Source: Eutreptiella sp. 'Long Island Sound 2002' (lineage: Eukaryota; Euglenozoa; Euglenophyceae; Eutreptiales; Eutreptiaceae). Taken from it: 64,000 nt of DNA. Below the pieces are notes generated by a model. That model worked only from the letters and a program-made list of their open reading frames with translations. It did no database searches and had not been told where the DNA came from. The position numbers and the translations under genes are program-made. Positions within the stretch are counted from its first letter, which is position 1. Every line of letters begins with the position of its first letter. Of the stretch, positions 11,287 through 19,887 are shown piece by piece. The stretch covers positions 183,854,185 to 183,918,184 of the forward strand of contig OZ038380.1 of assembly GCA_964036045.1 (NCBI GenBank), written 5' to 3'.

Positions 11287-11920
11287 CCATCGGCGTCATG
11301 CTCCAGGCTGGGTTCTGGAGCCGTGTTCGCCCTTGTGGGCGGTCTGGCCATCTCCTCCGACTCCGAAGGTTGCTCATAGGCTGTCCGATAGCCCTCGGAG
11401 TGCCCCTCGGGGTCCCACAGCCTGACCGGGCTAGGGTCCGTATCCATAGCCCCGGCGTCCCCTGCCGCGGGCTTGGGTGACCCGCGCTTCCGGTAGCGCC
11501 GGGCCCGTCCTCCACTGCTGCCTGAATGGCATGTCTCCTCAGAGTCCTCCGCGGCGGAGCGGAGATTGCATGCCTTACGGCAGCGACGCTCACACATGGA
11601 GACCAGGTCCTCCATGTCAAGTCCTCCTCTTCCCGAACGTCGTATTTCTCTTCGGGCTTCAACTTCCGGAGTTCGCCATGCTCCTGAGCGTCTCGGCTCT
11701 TCTCTGGCTCCAATCTCCGGCGTGGTCTCCACCGAGTCCACAATACGCACCCAGGCATACTTGGGCAGGGCTCATAGGGGCCCAAGTCCCCGGGTCGGCG
11801 GTAGGTACGGGCAGCAGGTACGCCTCTGCTACCATAAAGAAGGTCTCTACCAGGACCGGCCCCTGCTGTGCCCCTTCCGCCTGTTACACCTGCTGACTTG
11901 CTCCTGATCAGCGATTGCAT
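11222..11920 (-). pseudogene. gag: E4 Gag N-terminal region, split over two frames
   Basis: Two frames share the coding signal. The frame starting at 11920 (ATG inside the presumed LTR) reads across the primer-binding site and gives a charged stretch (LEPEKSRDAQEHGELRK, codons near 11700). Past about 11620 the better signal is in the frame of 11750-11034 (MEDLVSMCERRCRKAC, then an acidic region). Near 11290 it passes to the frame of the 639-codon segment. At least two indels are needed to join them, so this gag is broken, or the reads were wrong at homopolymers. Start and joins are uncertain. Confidence 0.5.
11823..11834 (-). other. E4 primer-binding site, initiator tRNA-Met type
   Basis: On the minus strand this reads TGGTAGCAGAGG, identical to the primer-binding sites of E1, E2 and E3. 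It is complementary to a tRNA 3' end CCTCTGCTACCA, the end of eukaryotic initiator tRNA-Met of the animal type as I recall it. It fixes the end of the E4 5' LTR at 11835. Confidence 0.85.
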
Positions 11921-14089
11921 TCCTCAAAAACCAGGGTCCAAAATCCAAAAATATAGAAAATACAATCCTCCTTCAACCCTGAACAGCAACCAGATCCCAC
12001 AAATACAGCAATAACCCAATCCACAATCCAATCCACACTGCGGGCTTCCGTTCAGCACACCGGTCGTCTCACGGTGGCGGGCATGTACAAGAATTGCACC
12101 AAAGAGGAAAGCCCTGAAATTGGCATATGAACACAAATAAAGCAAGGTTGGGGAAAGATGGAAATGTACACAATCACAGCCATAGACCCCTCATTCCCTG
12201 GACTCAAGACCTTCCCTTGACTCGCCAACATGATGCCCTGAACCCAATCAAATAAGATGGCTAAATGCCATGTGTCAAAAGTCACTACACAAACCCCAAA
12301 AATGTGTTCACTCCCAAGCCTATAAATCCTCGCCCAATGGGGGAGGTGGCGTGTCATGGCCTAGAATGGCACTCAGGACCATGCCCTACCCTGACATAAC
12401 CTTGGTTGGACTTGGAGTCGATTGGGCTTGGAGAACTGCCCCATGAAGATGACCTCACAACTTGGCAAAATCAGGCAAATCACACCATTATGCCCAAAAT
12501 TTTATTATATGCTCAAAAATGCATACGGCAAATATTCAAATACTCCATGCATGTGTCAAACCGGAGAGTAATATACAAGGGTGATATAGACCAAAGTTCC
12601 ATGCCCAAGAATATCTCATCATTGGCTCCGAAACCCTTCCGGTTATGTACATGACATGCTTCACAAGTCAACTCATGAATTTGAGACCTGATTTTGTGAG
12701 GCCTCGTGTGCCAAGCCAAAGTGACCACGTGCTCCGGCATATGGTGAGGTACAACACCGAAGCATATGCCAACATATAAGCAACATACCATAATTCACGG
12801 ATCTCTAGGCACTTTACTGTTAGCTGACCAGTTGAGCACATAAGACACAAAAATGAGCATAAAATGAGGTCAAAAACATGCAAATAATGCCAAATTCAAG
12901 ATAATTACAATTGTATGTAACTTCGCTCACCCATGCTATCAACATATGATTCAAAACACAATTGTTTGGGAACATTTGCAAACAATCCCCCCACTTGGAT
13001 CCCCACATGGACGCATAGGGACACCTTGGAACCTCCTCCCAACACGCACCACGAAAATGGGAAAATTGATAATGGCGCTTTTGGGTCGCTCCGTAAGCCC
13101 TCCCACATGCACTATATGAGCGGTAGACTTAGTCTAGCGCTATGGAGTTCACCATTGGGACATGGGCGAAGCTCTTGCCACGTATGACTCCATATATCTT
13201 CCTACAAACGGAGATATATAACATGGGCGTGAGCATATCGAAGCACATACCATGCATATAACGCATACCCTCAAAAAGTGGCTCCCACCATGATATGCAA
13301 TTCCCCTCCATGGACATAACTTCACGTTAAAAATACGTAGGAACCCAAGGAAAGTTGCTATGCAACCCCAACACTCATGCGGTACACTCGAAAGTCGCAA
13401 TAAAATATTCGGTTGCAAGGTCCAAGAGTTATATATCACTTTCTACCCTCTTGACCATTATCCCTTGCTATACCGGGCATGTGTACACACAAAAGGCGTT
13501 TGATGCTTCCTAAATTAAGTTGAGACCAAGGCGGTTCCAACCCAATTCTCGATATTGATATTCCTCGCCGTGAGCCGGAGATATGATTCTTCAAAGTGGT
13601 CTCACGAATCACTTTTGTTTCGACTATATCTCCAAGCAAAATGAAGGACACAACGAAAGGAAGGATGATTCGTGATCGGGGAAAAGTGTAGGACCACTCG
13701 AGATTCATCATATCAAGTGCGGCGATGTCGAAGTCGAAAATCCAATTCTGAAAGTCTGAAAAAATCGGATTAATTTTGCGAGTGTATAATATGAAAATTG
13801 CGGAAGCAACGAACCCTTTAGTGATGAAATCTGATCCTTCATCGGGGTTTCCGCCAAAATATCTGTAAATAACAGTTAACCAATCGGTTACCGCAAAATC
13901 GCGAGCCAACTGACAGTCGCCGATACATTGACAATCAGAACGGAAGACTGAAAAATTACGGAAACTTTATGATAAAAAAACCCTGTTGATTCCTGATATT
14001 CTGATATATAAATCTCAGCTGGCGGCGCCTCGGTACTGAACATGGCCGCTCATAGCCGGAATGGCCAAACCTATCACACTATCACATCA
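11835..14089 (-). repeat. Probable 5' LTR of E4 (about 2.25 kb, right end uncertain)
   Basis: This stretch without clear genes sits between the E4 primer-binding site and the E5 coding remnant. Read on the minus strand it could start TGATGTGATAG at 14089 and ends CTTCTTTA at 11835, next to the PBS. It is A/T-rich, in contrast to E4 gag. Open frames such as 13436-13909 (minus, 157 codons) show no recognisable domain. Without the second LTR (off-window left) neither its length nor its TG start can be proved. It might instead be a shorter LTR plus unrelated DNA. Confidence 0.4.
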
Positions 14090-14361
14090 GGTTAGGTCAG
14101 GTAGATGGGAGAGTATGATATCAGCCAATGGCGGCTTGCCGGCACATAGATACACACCCCAAGTGACCCCAAGATGGCGACGGGGGTCCGAACCGGCTGC
14201 AGAGGTAATGCCACGCCAGAGCCACTGTCCTTTACGGAGGGACTTGTATTTTCCTAACAAGTACAGCAAGGGTAGTTGTCCTGATGAATCGGCTGACCAC
14301 CCTCGTTTCTCGATCTCACAGCGGATGTAAGACATGGCCGGGGGGGCGGAGAGGGAGGAGG
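14090..14361 (-). pseudogene. E5: RT-like coding remnant, downstream piece
   Basis: If E3 and one copy of its caaca duplication are removed, the minus-strand frame ending at 47359 continues here without a shift: from …LIAEGYV into ASSLSAPPAMSYIRCEIEK, and on to LLGKYKSLRKGQWLWRGITS. A Lys-rich segment followed by WLWRGI resembles the K…W.RPI segment early in the finger region of many reverse transcriptases. I cannot assign a family with confidence. The coding signal fades after about 14200, where an intron or the E4 insertion may begin. Confidence 0.55.
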
Positions 14362-14366
14362 CAACA
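14362..14366. repeat. E3 target-site duplication, left copy (caaca)
   Basis: caaca immediately precedes the first LTR base and recurs directly after the last base of the right LTR (47354-47358). Removing E3 plus one copy restores an open coding frame in E5, which supports the exact boundaries. Confidence 0.9.
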
Positions 14367-15164
14367 AGTAAGAAAAAGTGCTTTTCCATTGCTTTGAGGC
14401 ATACTCTAGTTGTATTAGAGATGCACTGAGCATCCATGCATTTTTATCTTAGTATTGGTCCAACCAAAAGTGGTGATAACACATTTTGACCTATGGAACC
14501 AAACACCCAAGCAGGATATGGAGTGGACCCCTCAATCCCCTTTCAATGTGAAGTAAAACATCTTTTCCTGAGTTGACTGAGCACTGACATACCTAAGGTA
14601 GAGCCTATGAATTTATCTATGTTTTTCCATGAATACTTATCTGCCCTAGTGGTATGCACCATAGGGGGCTAGGCACCTCTTTTTGAGAGGTCCTGGGTTC
14701 AATTCCTGGTCAGCCTAGCTAAGTAGGAAGATCCCATGTGACATGGCAGTGACCTCATCGCCACATACCATGCCACCTCAGCACATATGGGACCCAAAAC
14801 AAAGAGTGCACATCTCCTAAGATGGCACTATGGAGAGAGAGTGATCCTGAGGCAGTTTTCTAACTCTTTTCCAAAAACATTTCAGCTATCTCTGTGAATA
14901 TGCATTCATTTGTATCCTGAGTTGCAGTATCTGTGAATATCTAATCATCTTTCACTGTTTACACTGCAGCCCTTCATGCTTTGATCCTGAATCCTCTTCT
15001 CTTTGCATACTATTGGCTTGGGCTATCCTGAAGTGACTTGGAGTGGCTGTATTTCATCAAAACAAAAGCTTTTCATCTCCAAAAACAAGCAGCAGGAATC
15101 CCTACACCAACAGCAAGCAGCAGGAGAGGCAAAACACAGTGCTGAAAACACTATAAACCTTTCT
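14367..15164 (+). repeat. E3 5' LTR (798 bp)
   Basis: Begins AGTAAGAAAAAG and ends CCTTTCT. It is about 99.5% identical to 46556-47353; the differences I find are at 14511 (G/T), 14850 (A/G), near 15066 (A/C) and 15159 (C/T). The last base T is shared with the first base of the primer-binding site. It contains a tRNA-like segment with a consensus B box (14645-14708) and the start of an 85-codon upstream ORF. Confidence 0.93.
14645..14708 (+). promoter_or_regulatory. tRNA-like segment with A- and B-box-like motifs inside the E3 LTR
   Basis: An A-box-like TAGTGGTATG (14647-14656) is followed 49 bp on by GGTTCAATTCC (14696-14706), a perfect match to the RNA polymerase III B box GGTTCRANYCC. Between them ACCTC/GAGGT encloses a 7-base loop TTTTTGA, like an anticodon arm with UUU. 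The D loop is too long and the acceptor arm does not pair, so it is not a functional tRNA. The copy at 46834-46897 is identical. Confidence 0.5.
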
Positions 15165-15260
15165 GGTAGCAGAGGCAGCCTGTCTCTGTGCACCGGCAGC
15201 GAACCCGCGCCGTACAACCAGTGCTCCGAGCAGGCAAACATAAGCAGAAGGGCGGATTAA
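15003..15260 (+). CDS. E3 upstream ORF crossing LTR, PBS and leader
   Basis: An 85-codon frame starting in the LTR, reading through the PBS (as Gly-Ser-Arg-Gly) and stopping with UAA (15258-15260) one base before the gag ATG at 15262. No domain is recognised; it is Gln/Ser-rich. The geometry would suit termination-reinitiation, or the frame may be accidental. Its first 54 codons recur in the right LTR (47192 on). Confidence 0.3.
   Translation: MHTIGLGYPEVTWSGCISSKQKLFISKNKQQESLHQQQAAGEAKHSAENTINLSGSRGSLSLCTGSEPAPYNQCSEQANISRRAD
15164..15175 (+). other. E3 primer-binding site, initiator tRNA-Met type
   Basis: TGGTAGCAGAGG, complementary to a tRNA ending CCTCTGCTACCA. It overlaps the last LTR base by one nucleotide. 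Confidence 0.88.
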
Positions 15261-15261
15261 G

Positions 15262-17760
15262 ATGGACCCAGGAAGAGTGGACGCCGACGTGCAGACAGCG
15301 CCAGCGCCTGAAGCACCGGCAAGGCCGGCGCCTGGCACTGTACCTTCGGTGGAGCCCTTACATGGGCCAGTGGATACGGCGGAGGACTCCCTGGATGGCC
15401 TCCAGACGGCCTTCGGGGCCCTGACGGTCGAGGAAGTGGTCTCTCAGCCTCGACCTGTGAAGAGGCGGAGAGAGAACGAGAGCGAGAAGGATGCTGGAGA
15501 AGGAGCAGACGAAGGAGAGGAGCAAGGGCAAGACCCGACGGATGTCCCTACCTTCGAAGGCGCACCAAGCGCTTCTGGCCTCCAAGCATCACCCTCTCCC
15601 ATAACCACCACACTCCCAGCCGCCGCAACATCCACCTCCACAACCAACCCGCCTAAGGCAGAGGGCACAGGCTTTACTGGCATGCCTCACTACCCCGCCT
15701 ATGGCATGGGCCCACCTACCACTGCGCTCCTTGAGGCAACTACTGCCAGTGAGCCGGTGGCTTCCAGCTCTGCGCCGCGATGGTATGCGGCTGACCATCC
15801 CCATCCACTCCACGCCACTGGAACCTACATGGAAGTTCCTGGGTATGCTCCTGGGTGTGCACCTGGGTATGCACCCCTGAGTGGGTTGAGGAGAGGACCA
15901 GAGTCTCTGGGAGGCAGGAGTAGAGGATCGGAAAGATCCTCCAACAGGTCCCTGACGCGGTCGGAGATCAATGAGGTGCTCCGAGGAGCCACTTCGCAAA
16001 TCGTGAGCGACCTCACGCAAGAGATCAGGGAGAAACTGGAGCCCCTGATGATGCCGTCCCATGCGTCACCTACGACAGTGGGAATGTCACCCCACCGAGT
16101 ACAGGCTAACCACCTGGCGGCAGGGTTGACAAATACCCTGGGGAGCCTGAGGAGCCGACCGATGCCGACTCCTGCAGCAGTACCGAGAAGTCCATTCGTC
16201 CCGAGAACGGCCCAGCCGCCCTACAGCCACGTGACGAACTCGACGAGGGCCGAGCTGGACCGGCTGGGGCTGACAGCCCTAAGGGCAATGGTGGACGTGG
16301 AGCCTTATGGCTCCAGTGATCTTGGCGGAGACCCCTCCGACGACGAGCCGCCGTCGATGGACTCTTCTTCGCCCTCAGACGACGAGGACCCTGAGGACCC
16401 CGAGGACCCCAAGGGTAAGAAGAAGAAGAAGAAGAAGAAGAAGACCCGACGCCCTGAAGGACGCCGAGCTCAGGAGGCGAAGGCTATTGCCACCTCCAAG
16501 ATAGTGGTGAACCTGCCTGAGTTCACAGGCAAGGACCTCAGCGAGTTCGCTGAGAACTTTGGCCGGTTCCTACGACTGACCGGCCAAACCCACGCGAGTG
16601 GGCGAGTGAAGTGCGATCTGCTCCTGCAGTGCTGCAAGACCAAGTACCTGGAGAAGCAGGTCAGGCAGATCGTCACTAACTCCGCCACCTTTGCCGACGT
16701 GTTGGTTACCCTGGAGAGGCAGTATCCGACCTACGAGACCGACCTCTCCATCAGGGCCGAGATCCAGAACCTGCCCGTGCTGCCCAACAACCCCAAACCT
16801 GGCAGGGTCTCCGAGCTGTTGGCGGACTTGGACCACTGGGCTGGACGACTGACGCCCGGTTCCTACAGCAGCGACGACCTGCTGTTCTGGTTGTGCGCCA
16901 AGCTCCCCCGAGAGCTATGGGACGAGTGCCGTCTGACGGCTGAGCGCAAGGCTAGATCCCTCCGCTACGAGGATCTATGCGTGCTGCTCCTGGAGATGGC
17001 GCTGGAGAAGGAGAGCGACCAGCACCTGAACAACTACCGTCCTGGTGGAGGTTCTGGAGGCAAAGGGTACCAAGGGTCCCGACCTGGGCAGGGGACTACC
17101 CCCAAACACGCCCACGCCCGCCTAATGGAGAACGTGAAGGAGCTATTCTGGTGTGATGCCAGAGATGAGCAGGGCCACCTGCAGCACGCCTCCGACTGCG
17201 AGCAGCGAGACTGCTTCGTCGTCCAGGGGAAGCAGCAGGAGAAGATCACCGGCGCCAAAGTGAAGCTGCCAGATCATTACCGCTGCACCATCACGTGTGC
17301 ATTCTGCGGTAAGCGGAAGCACTACGAGGATGAGTGCTACCATAAGCAACGCCTATTGGCGAAGCTTAAGGGGGAAGATCCTGGCAAAAGCTCAGGCAAA
17401 GGTGGAGGCAAGGCCAAAGGCAACGACTCCGGCAAGGGCAAGTCGAAAGGACGTGGTCAAGGTGGTCAAGACAAGGGTCAAGGTGGACGAGGAGGAGGCG
17501 CTAACCGCCAGAACGACAACAAGAACAAGGACAAGAACGGAGGTAACCCCAACCCTAATCCAGGGGGGAACTCCGAGCCCTCTGGAGGGCAGTCTGGACC
17601 TACGACACGCTCACAGACGCAGGCCCAGCAAGAACAAGGAGCCAAGCGTGAGCATGAAGGTGGTGATGACGGCAACGCCAAGAAGAGAAGCCGTTTCATG
17701 AGGATGGCCCGCAAATTGCGGAACAAGGGGTTCGAGGTGACCTGTCCCGCGGAATTCTGA
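15262..17760 (+). CDS. gag: E3 Gag
   Basis: 832 codons. An N-terminal Pro/Ala/Thr-rich, probably disordered region of about 360 residues is followed by an acidic stretch (DDEDPEDPEDP) and a run of nine Lys (about residues 366-397). From about residue 410 to 590 comes a helical segment typical of Ty3-type capsid (FTGKDLSEFAENFGRFLRL…). A canonical CCHC zinc knuckle, CAFCGKRKHYEDEC (C-x2-C-x4-H-x4-C), lies at residues 679-692, followed by a Gly/Lys/Gln-rich tail likely to bind RNA. The start is the ATG one base after the upstream ORF stop. The frame ends with UGA followed by CGG, and pol continues in the same frame. Confidence 0.88.
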   Translation: MDPGRVDADVQTAPAPEAPARPAPGTVPSVEPLHGPVDTAEDSLDGLQTAFGALTVEEVVSQPRPVKRRRENESEKDAGEGADEGEEQGQDPTDVPTFEGAPSASGLQASPSPITTTLPAAATSTSTTNPPKAEGTGFTGMPHYPAYGMGPPTTALLEATTASEPVASSSAPRWYAADHPHPLHATGTYMEVPGYAPGCAPGYAPLSGLRRGPESLGGRSRGSERSSNRSLTRSEINEVLRGATSQIVSDLTQEIREKLEPLMMPSHASPTTVGMSPHRVQANHLAAGLTNTLGSLRSRPMPTPAAVPRSPFVPRTAQPPYSHVTNSTRAELDRLGLTALRAMVDVEPYGSSDLGGDPSDDEPPSMDSSSPSDDEDPEDPEDPKGKKKKKKKKKTRRPEGRRAQEAKAIATSKIVVNLPEFTGKDLSEFAENFGRFLRLTGQTHASGRVKCDLLLQCCKTKYLEKQVRQIVTNSATFADVLVTLERQYPTYETDLSIRAEIQNLPVLPNNPKPGRVSELLADLDHWAGRLTPGSYSSDDLLFWLCAKLPRELWDECRLTAERKARSLRYEDLCVLLLEMALEKESDQHLNNYRPGGGSGGKGYQGSRPGQGTTPKHAHARLMENVKELFWCDARDEQGHLQHASDCEQRDCFVVQGKQQEKITGAKVKLPDHYRCTITCAFCGKRKHYEDECYHKQRLLAKLKGEDPGKSSGKGGGKAKGNDSGKGKSKGRGQGGQDKGQGGRGGGANRQNDNKNKDKNGGNPNPNPGGNSEPSGGQSGPTTRSQTQAQQEQGAKREHEGGDDGNAKKRSRFMRMARKLRNKGFEVTCPAEF

Positions 17761-17769
17761 CGGGGACGC
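17758..17769 (+). promoter_or_regulatory. Candidate UGA readthrough site between E3 gag and pol
   Basis: Gag ends UGA CGG GGA CGC, and the pol frame is the same as the gag frame with no ATG near its start. UGA followed by CGG is a known leaky context in tobraviruses and some other plant viruses. That it works here is inferred. Confidence 0.55.
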
Positions 17770-19878
17770 TCTGGTGGCACCCAAGACCTGGTGTTTTGGG
17801 TACGTATCCAACTAGGGGGACGTGAATACCTGGGGGTACTGGATACTGGCGCCACAATATCTATAGTGGCCAAGAAAATTTTACCTTGTGGGAGCCTGAA
17901 GAACACCATGACCACCGCCGCTATACGCATGGGGGATGGACATGTGGTGCACAGCTGCGGGGACTGTGAAGTGGAGGTACCTATGGGCTCTCGAACTATC
18001 GCCCATCGGTTCTATGTGATGGACACTGAGGCATTCGACTTTGTACTGGGTACTGACTTCTTCCTGCAGCACTCCCAGATACAATCCCTGACGCTGCAAG
18101 CGCCCTACCTCCTGTACGTGGACCACGGCAGTGGCAGAGAGTCTGTGCCACTGGAGCAGTCGGAACATACCTCGAGTTACCTGAGACTATCGAAGGAGGA
18201 GCCCTCGAACATGATGGCGGCCTCCAAAACTGAGGACTATCAACTATTGGGGGAAGTCCTAGACCAAGGTCTGAAGGAGTTGGGTTACTCTCGAGAAGAC
18301 CTAAGTGTGGAGCTGTTCGCCAGCGACAAGCAGCATGTACTGGACCTATACTGCAGCAAGGGGAAGAACTGCAGCTACAAATTTTACTGGCCCTCTTTCG
18401 GGATGGCCTACGGGAACCCCAGATTCAGCGAACTGGGGAGGGTGCTGACCAAGGTGGCCTTGGAACGTTCCCGTATGGTCCTGTGTTCCCCCGATTGGGG
18501 AGCCCATGGGGGCAACGAGTACTGGCAAACCCTCCTTGACAAGCTGACTATCAGCTCGGTGCGATTACCTGATGAGGCCATCTACGTGCCTCTGGGACGC
18601 AAGACGCCCATTGGGAAGCCCGGATGGGGGAGTATGCTCAGCGTGGTGGACGGAAGTCTTACCCCCATCCCCTGGGAAGACCTGGGCCCTACTCTGGTCC
18701 AGGCTATACAACGAGAAAGCGATGGACTCGCCTTGGGTGACTTGAAGGATCGCCTACGACCTCAAGATGCTGTTGAAACTACACCCGGAGGAGATGCGTA
18801 CGTCGTGACTGACACCAACGCCCCCAACTCTCCCTGTCATGTACCTGTTCCTGATGGAGTCTCTGAGTGTGGACTATCTGAGCTACCTAGCTCTATCCAC
18901 TCAGACGACGAAACTGAGCACGACGCCTTCTTCGTGCAGACCTCGGTGGAGGAAGTGGAGAACGCCGAGTACGTCGCCCCACTAAAACCCCTACTCTCCA
19001 TGAGGGTGGAAGACCCCGTGGATGAAGAGCTGGACCCTCGATCCAGGCTCAGGGAGTATGTGGATTCCAAGAGGAAGTTGGTGGCGAAAAAGCTATGCTA
19101 CGCGAAGCCTACCCGCAGCTCGTGGCCACTGAAGCAAGGACGTATGGGAGACCTATCCCAATTGAAGGAGGACCTCGAACAGAAGATCACCACCTGGCAA
19201 AGGGAGGTAGATCTCAAGCTCATGAAGAGCGTGTGGGGCGCCCATGTGAGGACCCCAGAGGAGGACGACCTCTCGGAAGAATGTGTATGTGAACCCCCTC
19301 GAGCGTGCCTATGTTGCCATCGTCCACCGGAGATGGTCGAGCAAGACCTTCTATATGCCTACCAAGGGCTGAAGGATGCTACCGCGGGCAAAGAGTCGGT
19401 GGAGGACCACCTCCCGACGTCTATTCAAGGGGCAAGCAACTTACACTCCGACGAGGACATGGAGGACAAGATCAAGGTATTGGACCCGCGGGTACAGAAG
19501 CTGATAAGGACCTATCTGGAGGTGTTCGGAGAACTACCCCCTCCAGCCTCTTGCGACAAGCTGGTACAGATGGACCTGAAGCTGAAACCCGAGTTCGTGG
19601 GTCACAAGATTCGGAGGAGACCCTATCCAGCTCCTAAAGAGCAGGCCGACGAGATTGAGCGACAGATACAAGAATGTATCGACGCTGGCCTAGTCCTGGA
19701 GTACAAGGACGGGGACTACCCCCTACACTGCAGCCCCTGTTTCCTGGTGGCTAAACCTGGGTCTACAGCCAAACGGCTGGTAGTGGACTATGGAGAGCTG
19801 AACAAGAAGACGTTGAACCACTCAGGATCCATTCCCAATATGGAGTCTACCCTGGAGAAGATAGCCTCCTGTCGCTAG
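17761..19878 (+). CDS. pol: E3 Pol, N-terminal part: protease, Dam-like domain, start of RT
   Basis: The frame is open from just after the gag UGA. Counting from the GTG at 17791: aspartic protease with LDTGA (Asp 18) and FDFVLGTDFF near residue 86; a Dam-methyltransferase-like segment at about 170-295 with ELFAS, then GNPRF in place of NPPF, VLCSPDWG, and a closing WGSMLSVVDG; a variable acidic linker; and reverse transcriptase from about 590 (LVVDYGELNKKT). The frame is cut by UAG at 19876-19878, where relatives have a residue shortly before the DKRSGFWQV segment of RT. Past the UAG the same frame continues to 22689, so this is one nonsense change in an otherwise open pol. Confidence 0.88.
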   Translation, partial: RGRSGGTQDLVFWVRIQLGGREYLGVLDTGATISIVAKKILPCGSLKNTMTTAAIRMGDGHVVHSCGDCEVEVPMGSRTIAHRFYVMDTEAFDFVLGTDFFLQHSQIQSLTLQAPYLLYVDHGSGRESVPLEQSEHTSSYLRLSKEEPSNMMAASKTEDYQLLGEVLDQGLKELGYSREDLSVELFASDKQHVLDLYCSKGKNCSYKFYWPSFGMAYGNPRFSELGRVLTKVALERSRMVLCSPDWGAHGGNEYWQTLLDKLTISSVRLPDEAIYVPLGRKTPIGKPGWGSMLSVVDGSLTPIPWEDLGPTLVQAIQRESDGLALGDLKDRLRPQDAVETTPGGDAYVVTDTNAPNSPCHVPVPDGVSECGLSELPSSIHSDDETEHDAFFVQTSVEEVENAEYVAPLKPLLSMRVEDPVDEELDPRSRLREYVDSKRKLVAKKLCYAKPTRSSWPLKQGRMGDLSQLKEDLEQKITTWQREVDLKLMKSVWGAHVRTPEEDDLSEECVCEPPRACLCCHRPPEMVEQDLLYAYQGLKDATAGKESVEDHLPTSIQGASNLHSDEDMEDKIKVLDPRVQKLIRTYLEVFGELPPPASCDKLVQMDLKLKPEFVGHKIRRRPYPAPKEQADEIERQIQECIDAGLVLEYKDGDYPLHCSPCFLVAKPGSTAKRLVVDYGELNKKTLNHSGSIPNMESTLEKIASCR

Positions 19879-19887
19879 AAGACCAAG

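Larger units (their letters stand above)
5966..14089 (-). mobile_element. E4: older Ty3/gypsy-type element, interrupted by E0, 3' part outside window
   Basis: On the minus strand, reading right to left: a probable long 5' LTR, a primer-binding site (11823-11834), a gag region split over several frames, an in-frame UAG, then protease, a degenerate Dam-like domain and reverse transcriptase. The pol frame stops abruptly at 5966, where E0 is inserted in the region joining RT and RNase H. The rest of E4 (RNase H, integrase, 3' LTR) should lie beyond E0, left of the window. The right boundary is tentative because no second LTR is available for comparison. Confidence 0.8.

Noticed and set aside
13436-13909. 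A 157-codon gene on the minus strand
   Set aside because: No domain or codon signal; probably within the E4 LTR.
14645-14708. Functional tRNA gene
   Set aside because: D loop is too long and the acceptor stem does not pair; it is repeated in both LTRs.
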